Assembly (NCBI GenBank): GCA_009778055.1
Contig: WRKN01000168.1
Location: 1 to 5,524 of the forward strand
Source of the DNA: Synergistaceae bacterium
Lineage (GTDB): Bacteria; Synergistota; Synergistia; Synergistales; Aminobacteriaceae
DNA: 5,524 nt
Direction of reading: 5' to 3'
Shown: piece after piece, positions 1-5,524 of the stretch
How the letters are laid out: each line of letters begins with the position of its first letter
How positions within the stretch are numbered: position 1 is the first letter of the stretch
Translations under genes and position numbers: made by a program
The notes under the pieces: generated by a model
Database searches by the model: none
The model's input: only the letters and a program-made list of their open reading frames with translations
Told to the model about the DNA's origin: nothing

Positions 1-2
1 GT

Positions 3-548
3 TCATCTCAATTCATGCCTCCCCGTCAGTTTCAACATTGCCGCCGCTTTGCTTGTGCCGAAATAATACTGCTCCGGCAAGTTGTTCGGTTCAAGCATTT
101 CTATCAGCAAATTGAGCGCTGTATCGCTAAAGATCGCACCGTTTGCCGCGTTCATAACGGTACGAATTGAAGCGCGGGTATCGTCGTTAGCTGTCGGACC
201 GATTACGATATCATAGTCGTGTTGACGGGTTCGGTTCATTCGGTTAGCGATAATAAACCTCAGCCACTCGCGGTCGGCGGTGTTGAAACGTTTCACGTTT
301 AGTTTATTCATTTCCGACAGGTCAAATTCGTAGGCATAAACGAATACAGGCAACTCTGTTTCATAGCCCATAGCTCGCATACGGTTTTCTTCAATCCTGC
401 GGTTGCGAATAGCGATATTACGAGCGCGTTCGTAAGATTCGGTGAGGTAGAAACCATGCCCGAAATCTTTGAACGGCTTTCCCCTCCGAACATCAATTTC
501 CTTGAAGTCGTGCGTTGTTCCATGGTAGAGGGCAAGTATATCAGACAT
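3..548 (-). CDS. DUF3990 family protein (ADP-ribosyltransferase-like, putative toxin)
   Basis: This complete 181-residue protein is recognised as DUF3990 from its ordered motifs. YHGT is at residues 8-11, FKDFGHGFYLT at 26-36, EW with a following hydrophobic helix near 94-103, YDIVIGPTANDD at 112-123, and LPEQYYFGTSKAAAML at 157-172. DUF3990 is thought to adopt an ADP-ribosyltransferase fold. By analogy with the H-Y-E class of such enzymes, His9, Tyr34 and Glu159 or Gln160 would line the NAD site; that assignment is inference. Family members are often encoded next to DUF3791 or other small proteins in toxin-antitoxin-like loci; the cellular target is unknown to me. I chose the ATG at 548 because a GGGGAGGA ribosome site ends 9 bases before it. 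In-frame alternatives are an ATG at 557, which abuts that site, and a TTG at 575, which lies upstream of it. The protein is soluble, with no signal peptide or membrane segment. Base composition is lower in GC than the genes to its right, consistent with transfer. No partner gene is seen upstream; one could lie beyond base 1. Confidence 0.88.
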   Translation of the reverse strand: MSDILALYHGTTHDFKEIDVRRGKPFKDFGHGFYLTESYERARNIAIRNRRIEENRMRAMGYETELPVFVYAYEFDLSEMNKLNVKRFNTADREWLRFIIANRMNRTRQHDYDIVIGPTANDDTRASIRTVMNAANGAIFSDTALNLLIEMLEPNNLPEQYYFGTSKAAAMLKLTGRHELR

Positions 549-557
549 TCTTATCAT

Positions 558-565
558 TCCTCCCC
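558..565 (-). promoter_or_regulatory. Ribosome binding site of the DUF3990 gene
   Basis: Read on the minus strand this is GGGGAGGA, a near-ideal Shine-Dalgarno sequence. It lies 9 bases before the ATG at 548 and almost touches the ATG at 557, so it decides in favour of the start at 548. Confidence 0.75.
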
Positions 566-600
566 GTTTATCCAAATAAAGCGCAACTTAGGGGACCGAT

Positions 601-620
601 GTGTCCAGAACGTTGGACAC
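601..620. repeat. Inverted repeat, 7-bp perfect arms
   Basis: The arms GTGTCCA (601-607) and TGGACAC (614-620) are perfect reverse complements separated by 6 bases. The repeat lies about 53 bases upstream of the DUF3990 start. No T-run follows on either strand, so it is not a typical intrinsic terminator. A regulator-binding operator or a hairpin in the 5' leader of the DUF3990 transcript are the likelier roles; both are inference. Confidence 0.5.
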
Positions 621-655
621 GATGTCGATTATCTGCGTGACGATTTCGGCCGTTC

Positions 656-675
656 TTTTCGCGTGTTTTCGCGTG
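656..675. repeat. Perfect tandem duplication of a 10-bp unit
   Basis: The unit TTTTCGCGTG occurs twice head to tail (656-665 and 666-675). On the minus strand it reads CACGCGAAAA twice. The spacing of one helical turn would place two proteins on the same face of the DNA. It lies between the AT-rich promoter candidate and the DUF3990 gene. It could be a paired operator site or merely a local duplication. Confidence 0.5.
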
Positions 676-697
676 ATTACTCATCATCTTTAGTTTA

Positions 698-723
698 AGA
701 TATTATATCTATAATAATGTCAA
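698..723. promoter_or_regulatory. Divergent promoter region with overlapping dyads
   Basis: This is the most AT-rich stretch in the window. It contains TATAAT on the plus strand (710-715) and TATAAT on the minus strand (702-707). It also has a perfect TTGACA on the minus strand (plus-strand TGTCAA, 718-723). The minus-strand TTGACA lies only 10 bases from that TATAAT; at normal spacing the best matches are weaker (TATCTT at 15 bases, TCTTAA at 17). No good -35 hexamer is seen for the plus-strand box. Two dyads overlap here: AGATAT-T-ATATCT (698-710) and TATTAT-ATCT-ATAATA (701-716), either of which could be an operator. A promoter for the plus-strand pair from 710-715 would give a very short leader before the ATG at 740. 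Confidence 0.45.
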
Positions 724-725
724 TC

Positions 726-730
726 GGAGG
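726..730 (+). promoter_or_regulatory. Ribosome binding site of the molybdopterin-binding gene
   Basis: GGAGG lies 9 bases before the ATG at 740 and supports that start codon. Confidence 0.75.
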
Positions 731-739
731 CCCTGGTTT

Positions 740-1798
740 ATGTATAAAACAATCGGCGTGGAGGACGCGATAGGTACGGTTCTTTCGCACGACATCACGC
801 TTATAGACCCGGAAAGCGGCTATAAGGGGGCGCGGTTCAAAAAAGGACACGTCGTGTCGGAATCCGACGCGGCGATTTTGAAGCGCATGGGGCGCGAGCG
901 CCTTAACATTCTCGAACTTGGCGACGGCGACGTACACGAGGACGACGCCGCTCTCCGCGTCGCGGCGGCAATCGGAGCCGGCTTAAAGAAAGAAGGAGCG
1001 CGTTTTTCCGTCAAGGGGCCGTCCGAAGGAAAATGCAGCCTGATCGCCGAACAAGCCGGACTGTTCTCGTTTGACGCGGAGGCTGTGCACAGAGTCAACG
1101 CAAGGAACGAATGGGTGTTCGCCACCCTGCCCGACAAAATCCCGGTGTCGAAGGGCGAGACTGTGGCGGCATGGCGGGTGGGGCCGCTGGTCGTGAAAGA
1201 AGACGCGGTGTGCCACGCGGAGAGCTGTCTGGGGCCGTCCAGTTTCAACGTGCTTCCGTTCCGTCCGCTCAAAACGGCGCTTGTGACCACGGGGCTGGAA
1301 ATATTTGAAGGACGGGTGAGGGACTTCTTCCTGGGGAAGCTGGAAAAAAAACTGGCGCTTTACGGCGCTCCTCTCATAGGACACAACGTCGCCCCGGATG
1401 ACGAGGGAGCCATAGGGCAGTCCATCGCGGCGTGGCTGTCCAAAGGGGCGGAGGCAGTCCTCTGCACGGGCGGCATGAGCGTGGACGCCGACGACGTTAC
1501 CCCCGCGGGTATCAGCAGCGTCGCCACAGAGGTGATATTTCGCGGCGCGCCGGTTCTTCCCGGCTCCAACCTTATGCTCGCCGTGAACGAAGACCCTGCG
1601 GACGGCAAACGGCGCGTTCTGCTCGGTGTCCCGGCCTGCGCCGTCCACGCGGAGTTCACCGTGCTGGATACCGTTATGCACAGAGTCTACGCGGGTCTGC
1701 TCCCGACGGGCGACGAAGTCCGAAGGTGGGGCGTGGGGGGACTCTGCCGCGGATGCGCGGCGTGCTGTTACCCAATTTGCCGGTTCGGCAGCCGCTGA
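740..1798 (+). CDS. Molybdopterin-binding protein (MoeA/MogA-like) with C-terminal cysteine cluster
   Basis: The complete 352-residue protein belongs to the stand-alone MoeA-like group carrying a MoCF_biosynth domain (the MogA/MoaB/MoeA fold that binds molybdopterin). The N-terminal part has the family signature VEDAIGTVLSHDIT (7-20) and FKKGHVV (33-39). The molybdopterin-binding domain starts near 178 with TTGLEIFEGRVRD (183-195), followed by TGGMSVDADDVTP (243-255), LPGSNLMLA (273-281) and GVPAC (296-300). The tail carries Cys336, Cys339, Cys342, Cys343 and Cys347 in the order C-x2-C-x2-CC-x3-C, suggesting a metal or iron-sulfur site; this tail is typical of the group, whose exact role is not settled. 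It differs from true MoeA in lacking that enzyme's usual N- and C-terminal domains, so the gene name moeA would be misleading. It probably handles molybdenum cofactor in the cytoplasm. The ATG at 740 has GGAGG 9 bases upstream. It is followed after 17 bases by the SNF2 gene, with no terminator between. Confidence 0.88.
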   Translation: MYKTIGVEDAIGTVLSHDITLIDPESGYKGARFKKGHVVSESDAAILKRMGRERLNILELGDGDVHEDDAALRVAAAIGAGLKKEGARFSVKGPSEGKCSLIAEQAGLFSFDAEAVHRVNARNEWVFATLPDKIPVSKGETVAAWRVGPLVVKEDAVCHAESCLGPSSFNVLPFRPLKTALVTTGLEIFEGRVRDFFLGKLEKKLALYGAPLIGHNVAPDDEGAIGQSIAAWLSKGAEAVLCTGGMSVDADDVTPAGISSVATEVIFRGAPVLPGSNLMLAVNEDPADGKRRVLLGVPACAVHAEFTVLDTVMHRVYAGLLPTGDEVRRWGVGGLCRGCAACCYPICRFGSR

Positions 1799-1803
1799 AT
1801 ATT

Positions 1804-1809
1804 GGAGGT
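1804..1809 (+). promoter_or_regulatory. Ribosome binding site selecting a TTG start for the SNF2 gene
   Basis: GGAGGT lies 6 bases before the TTG at 1816 and just after the stop of the preceding gene at 1796-1798. No ATG or GTG occurs at a suitable distance. The next in-frame ATG, at 1861, has only a weaker GAAGG before it. The TTG start is therefore preferred. Confidence 0.7.
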
Positions 1810-1815
1810 AATTTC

Positions 1816-4800
1816 TTGATATTCGACGAAATAAAGAGAAAAAATCTGTTGAAGGCGTATATGGACCTGCCGGAGTACGAGCGGGCGGCTTTTCGCATAT
1901 TTGCCGTGGCATCCGTTCCCACCGGCATAAAAAATTTGATCAGAATATTCCACACGCTGGGAGTCGGGCTTAACTGGAGTGAAGCCCGGTGCGTAGATAT
2001 GCTGGAGCGATGGGCGGCGGCCAAACTGGCTGAAAAACGCGTGGATCGCTCCGTCGAAGACTGGTTATGCGCGCCGCTGATCGCGGAGACGGCAGTGCGC
2101 GAAGCCCTGGACAACGAAGAATACGACGATTTTGACGCGGCGGGCGCGGACGTGCTGAAACTGCGCGGCGAAGAGCTGTCCAACAAGTATTCGTCCATAA
2201 CGAAATTTATGCGGGTGATGAGAAGAGTTCTATACCAGGGCGACCTTCACGGATACGAGCGATTGATGGTAAGCGAAGTTATGAGGGCGAAACAGGAGCG
2301 TTACGCCGATTTCAGGGAGGCCAACCCTTTTGTCAGGATACTGGCAAATCCTCTGGATATAGAAAGAATATTGCCTTTGCCGTCCAAAATAGGAAGAGCG
2401 GTCTTTTTTAACCTGATGCCGCTGTACGCGGACGACGCCGCCGATTTCGCGGAACTTTTGGCCGCGTACGACGCCTACCGGCTGAAAAACCCCGCTGACG
2501 TCGACTTGGCGGAAGACTGGGCGGAGTACGCCGCGCTGGCGGGACGCGCGGATGAAGCGGCACGCGCGATGAAAGAGTTGAACTCGGCGGAAAAATACAG
2601 CATAGCGGCGATGGCGGCCCTGATTCGCGGAGATAACGAAAAAGCCCTGTTGTTCTACGAAGACGGGATGAAACTCCTGCGCAAAGCCGAGGGCAAACGC
2701 AAAACAGGTTATCTTTCATGGACCGGAATTTTTTACCCGATACTGCTTCTTGGCAGCGCTGCGAAAAACGTAAAAAACCCGGAAGAGGTTCCTGAGAAAA
2801 AGATAGAGAGCTATCTGGACAACACGCGCGCGCGTTTCGGGAAGCACACTACGAGCATTGCCTTCGAGGCGCTGCGTTTTCTCCTTCCGCAGAAAGTTAA
2901 AAAAGACGATTTTTGGCGGATCCTGCCCATGCTTATCAGGGATCAGGGAAAGATAAAACCTCTCGACTCTTTTTTCTACATCCTCTGCGCTTATTGGCTG
3001 GACGCAAGAAACGCGAAAGAGGAAAAAAGAATGTTGGGTATGGCCGTAACGACGTACCGCCGATTGACGGAGATGAAGTTCGATTTTCCGGCGTTGGAAC
3101 TGGCCGCCCTGATCCGCGAGCTGTGGCCGGACGCCATTGATTGCGGCAAGTTGGCGCTACCGCGGTACCCCCTGAAAGATTTGATACACAGTCAGTCGGA
3201 GTGGGAACGCTCTCTCAGCGCCCTGTCCGGCATAGGCCTGAAAGCGGCGGCGGGCCCCAGAGGCGCTAAACGCTTTGTCTGGGAGGTATCCTGGAAATCC
3301 GACAAAATCGGAAAATCCTCCGACCGGCGCCCTTCTTACATCAACCTGACTCCTGTGGAGCAGACCCTTTCGTCCTCCGGCTGGAGCAAAGGAAAAAACA
3401 TAGCCTTGAGACGTCTGTACAGCAAGGCGGACACCGTGGCGTCCATGACCGATCAGGATCTTCGCGCCGCGTCCGCCGTACACGAGAACCGCCTGTACTA
3501 CGGGATCGAATACAGCCTTGACGTTCCCCAGGCGCTCGAGGCCCTGGCCGGGCATCCATACCTTTTTCGCGAATCGGACGGCGGGCGCGTCGAGGTCGTA
3601 ACCGGCGAACCGCAGCTCATGGCCGTAATGAAAGAAGACTCGTACCGCCTCCGCATCTCTCCGTTTCCCTGCGGCGACAAAACGCTCCAGCGCGTCGTTC
3701 AGGAAGACGGGCCGAACTGCCTGCGCGTGATCCGCTTCGAGGAGCGCCACGTCAAGATGGCTGAAATTCTCGGCGAAGAAGGATTGCTTATACCGGACAA
3801 GGCAAAGGACACGCTTTTGAAAACCCTTGGGATACTGGCTTCCGTCGTGACGGTGCACTCCGACATAGAGGGTATAGAAACCGGCGCCGTTCAGACGGAG
3901 GCCGACGCCCGCGTTTACATACAGCTTCAGCCCTGCGACGACGGTTTTGGGCAGGACGCCGGCGACCCCGGCCCGGCCGGGCTTGACGTGGACATGGTGG
4001 TTCGCCCTTTGGGGCCCGGCAGCGTCTCCTGCCGTCCGGGAACCGGCGGTCAAAACATCTTCGGCCTGGTCGATTCCAAACGAACGCAGGCCAAACGCTC
4101 CCTGGAAAAAGAAAAGGACTCTTTCATAGAAGCCGTGCGCGCCTGCCCGGCCCTGGCGGAGGCGGTACAGACGGCGAACGAGCGCTGGCGTCTGCCCGAC
4201 CCTGAAATGGCGCTGGAATTTCTGACTCAGGTTCAGGAGTTGGGGGATTCGGTTGTGGTCGAGTGGCCGAAGGGACAGAGTATGCGCGTAAAATACAGGA
4301 TTCCCATATCCTCGATGGGCTTGTCGGTGCGCAATTCCCAGGACTGGTTCGCTATTTCCGGCGAACTCAGGATCGACGAGGAACTCGTGCTGGGCATGAA
4401 AGACCTTATGGAACTCATGAAAACCGGGTACGGACGTTTCATCCCGATAGGGGAAGGCCAGTTCGTGGCTTTGACTAGGGAATTCCGCCGAAGGCTGGAA
4501 GCCCTCTCGGCAATGGGCGACACGAAGGGGAATGAGCTCCGCGTATCGCCTCTTTCGGTCGGAGTCCTGGCGCCTCTGCTGGACGAACTTGGATCGTTCA
4601 AAAGCAACGCCGAGTGGAAGCGGGTGCGGAAGCGCATCGAAGAAGCGTCGGCATTGACCCCCTCACCGCCCTCGACTTTCAAGGGGAAACTCAGAAACTA
4701 CCAGACTGAAGGCTATCAATGGATGTCGCGGCTTGCTCACTGGGGGGCGGGGGCCTGCCTCGCGGACGACATGGGGCTGGGGAAGACGATTCAGGCGCTG

Positions 4801-5524
4801 GCGCTTCTGACCGAGCGGGGAAGCGGCGGGCCGGCGCTTGTCGTCGCCCCGACCTCCGTTTGCGCGAACTGGCTGATCGAGGCCGGGCGTTTCGCCCCAA
4901 CCCTGAACGTCAAAGAACTGCGCCACGGCGACAGGGAAAAAACCCTCGGGGAATTGGAGGCTTTTGACGTCATAGTCACGACGTACGGGCTTCTTCAGAA
5001 CGAGGCGGACCGCCTGTCCGACGTTAAGTGGCATACCATCGTGCTGGACGAGGCGCAGGCCATCAAGAACATGGGAACCAAACGCTCCGCCGCGGCGATG
5101 AAGCTGGAAGGGGACTTCCGCCTGGCCACCACCGGCACGCCTATAGAAAATCGCCTGAGCGAGCTGTGGAATATATTCCGTTTTCTCAACCCGCACTTTC
5201 TGGGTTCCCTGGAAAGTTTCAACCGCCGTTTCGCCGTGCCCATAGAGCGCGACGGCGACAAGAAAGCGCGTATGCGTCTGAAAAGGGTGATTCAGCCCTT
5301 CATCCTGCGCCGGAGCAAGGAGCAGGTGCTTGAAGAGCTGCCGCCCAAGACGGAGATAACCATCAGGGTGGAACTGAACGAGGAGGAACAGGCGTTTTAC
5401 GAGGCGCTGCGCCGGAACGCCGTCGAGGAGCTGAGCGCTCCTGATTCCGCGGACCAGAGGTTCAAGATTTTCGCGGAGCTTATGCGCCTGAGACGCGCCT
5501 GCTGCAACGCGTCGCTGGTGATGA
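1816..5524 (+). CDS. SNF2-family DNA-dependent ATPase/helicase, C-terminus beyond window (partial)
   Basis: An uninterrupted frame of 1236 codons runs to the right edge with no stop. Residues from about 956 are a clear SNF2 N-terminal RecA lobe: LRNYQTEGYQWM (959-970), Walker A motif DDMGLGKT (984-991), motif Ia LVVAPTSVCANW (1008-1019), Walker B/motif II DEAQ (1078-1081) and motif III TTGTPIEN (1105-1112). The family-specific stretches FNRRFAVPIE (1135-1144) and PFILRRSKEQVLEELPPKTE (1161-1180) follow. The second RecA lobe with motifs IV-VI is missing only because the window ends. Upstream lies a long accessory region. Residues 1-190 are mostly helical, 195-450 resemble helical (TPR-like) repeats, for example GDNEKALLFYEDGMKLL at 272-288, and 480-800 look mixed or beta-rich with GWSKGKNIALRRLY at 522-535. 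A pre-ATPase domain spans about 815-905. I recall this architecture from other large bacterial SNF2 proteins of about 1,400 residues. Such proteins use ATP to translocate on duplex DNA or remodel bound proteins; the target is unknown. It is probably co-transcribed with the preceding gene. Confidence 0.92.
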   Translation, partial: MIFDEIKRKNLLKAYMDLPEYERAAFRIFAVASVPTGIKNLIRIFHTLGVGLNWSEARCVDMLERWAAAKLAEKRVDRSVEDWLCAPLIAETAVREALDNEEYDDFDAAGADVLKLRGEELSNKYSSITKFMRVMRRVLYQGDLHGYERLMVSEVMRAKQERYADFREANPFVRILANPLDIERILPLPSKIGRAVFFNLMPLYADDAADFAELLAAYDAYRLKNPADVDLAEDWAEYAALAGRADEAARAMKELNSAEKYSIAAMAALIRGDNEKALLFYEDGMKLLRKAEGKRKTGYLSWTGIFYPILLLGSAAKNVKNPEEVPEKKIESYLDNTRARFGKHTTSIAFEALRFLLPQKVKKDDFWRILPMLIRDQGKIKPLDSFFYILCAYWLDARNAKEEKRMLGMAVTTYRRLTEMKFDFPALELAALIRELWPDAIDCGKLALPRYPLKDLIHSQSEWERSLSALSGIGLKAAAGPRGAKRFVWEVSWKSDKIGKSSDRRPSYINLTPVEQTLSSSGWSKGKNIALRRLYSKADTVASMTDQDLRAASAVHENRLYYGIEYSLDVPQALEALAGHPYLFRESDGGRVEVVTGEPQLMAVMKEDSYRLRISPFPCGDKTLQRVVQEDGPNCLRVIRFEERHVKMAEILGEEGLLIPDKAKDTLLKTLGILASVVTVHSDIEGIETGAVQTEADARVYIQLQPCDDGFGQDAGDPGPAGLDVDMVVRPLGPGSVSCRPGTGGQNIFGLVDSKRTQAKRSLEKEKDSFIEAVRACPALAEAVQTANERWRLPDPEMALEFLTQVQELGDSVVVEWPKGQSMRVKYRIPISSMGLSVRNSQDWFAISGELRIDEELVLGMKDLMELMKTGYGRFIPIGEGQFVALTREFRRRLEALSAMGDTKGNELRVSPLSVGVLAPLLDELGSFKSNAEWKRVRKRIEEASALTPSPPSTFKGKLRNYQTEGYQWMSRLAHWGAGACLADDMGLGKTIQALALLTERGSGGPALVVAPTSVCANWLIEAGRFAPTLNVKELRHGDREKTLGELEAFDVIVTTYGLLQNEADRLSDVKWHTIVLDEAQAIKNMGTKRSAAAMKLEGDFRLATTGTPIENRLSELWNIFRFLNPHFLGSLESFNRRFAVPIERDGDKKARMRLKRVIQPFILRRSKEQVLEELPPKTEITIRVELNEEEQAFYEALRRNAVEELSAPDSADQRFKIFAELMRLRRACCNASLVM

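Noticed and set aside
588..680. A 31-codon minus-strand stretch in another frame reading like protein near its end (AEIVTQIIDIVSNVLDTSVP then stop), considered as a remnant of a lost partner gene.
   Set aside because: It has no start codon or ribosome site and is too short to distinguish from chance. I could not match it to DUF3791 or any other family.
568..687. A 39-codon minus-strand frame (ATG at 687, stop at 568) just upstream of the DUF3990 gene, considered as a possible antitoxin or leader peptide.
   Set aside because: It has no good ribosome site and a low-complexity basic composition (MMSNHAKTREKNGRNRH...). It has no similarity I recognise, and it spans the inverted and tandem repeats, which better fit a regulatory region.
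1799..1815. The gap between the molybdopterin-binding gene and the SNF2 gene, checked for a terminator or promoter.
   Set aside because: Only 17 bases are present and these are occupied by the ribosome site of the SNF2 gene.
983..1912. A 309-codon minus-strand open frame opposite the molybdopterin-binding gene.
   Set aside because: It is the antisense shadow of a GC-rich coding region, with an arginine/alanine/proline-rich product and no domain. The plus-strand gene has full family motifs.
3967..3983. A GC-rich hairpin (CCCGGC / GCCGGG arms) considered as a terminator or structured element.
   Set aside because: It sits inside the SNF2 coding frame in a glycine/proline-rich linker, has no T-run after it, and is expected from Gly/Pro/Ala codons.
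3157..4053. A 298-codon minus-strand open frame inside the SNF2 gene.
   Set aside because: It lies wholly opposite the continuous SNF2 frame, has no ribosome site or recognisable motif, and is explained by codon bias of the real gene.
1..5524. CRISPR arrays, tRNA or rRNA genes and insertion-sequence ends.
   Set aside because: No regularly spaced repeats, no tRNA-like cloverleaf or rRNA sequence, and no transposase or paired terminal inverted repeats were seen.

Overview
The window is bacterial. It holds three genes that fill nearly all of it: one complete minus-strand gene at the left edge, one complete plus-strand gene, and one long plus-strand gene that runs off the right edge. Strong GGAGG-type ribosome binding sites stand before all three. 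By eye, the DNA right of about 720 is moderately GC-rich, and the left gene is closer to half GC. The molybdopterin-binding protein is of a type I associate with anaerobes (clostridia, deltaproteobacteria, Synergistota), and DUF3990 proteins are common in gut anaerobes. An anaerobic bacterium, perhaps Synergistota or a GC-rich Firmicute, is a reasonable but weak guess.

Layout. Bases 3-548 (minus) encode a 181-residue DUF3990 protein, an ADP-ribosyltransferase-like fold often found in toxin-antitoxin-like accessory loci. Bases 549-739 form a divergent intergenic region. It holds a 7-bp-arm inverted repeat (601-620), a perfect 10-bp tandem duplication (656-675) and an AT-rich dyad carrying TATAAT on both strands (698-716). 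Bases 740-1798 (plus) encode a 352-residue MoeA/MogA-like molybdopterin-binding protein with a C-terminal cysteine cluster. After a 17-base gap, an open frame starts at a TTG codon at 1816 and continues without a stop to 5524. It is the first 1236 residues of a large SNF2-family (SWI2/SNF2) DNA-dependent ATPase: an N-terminal accessory region of about 950 residues, then the first RecA-like ATPase lobe with motifs I, Ia, II and III visible. The second lobe lies beyond the window.

How the genes relate. The molybdopterin-binding gene and the SNF2 gene look co-transcribed, with short spacing and no visible terminator between them. No biochemical link between the two is known to me. The DUF3990 gene is divergently transcribed, differs in composition and is probably a separately acquired accessory gene. 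No antitoxin-like partner is visible on its upstream side. A clear new multi-gene system is not demonstrated here. The points most worth checking are the repeat-rich divergent promoter region, the missing DUF3990 partner, and whether the molybdopterin/SNF2 pairing is conserved.
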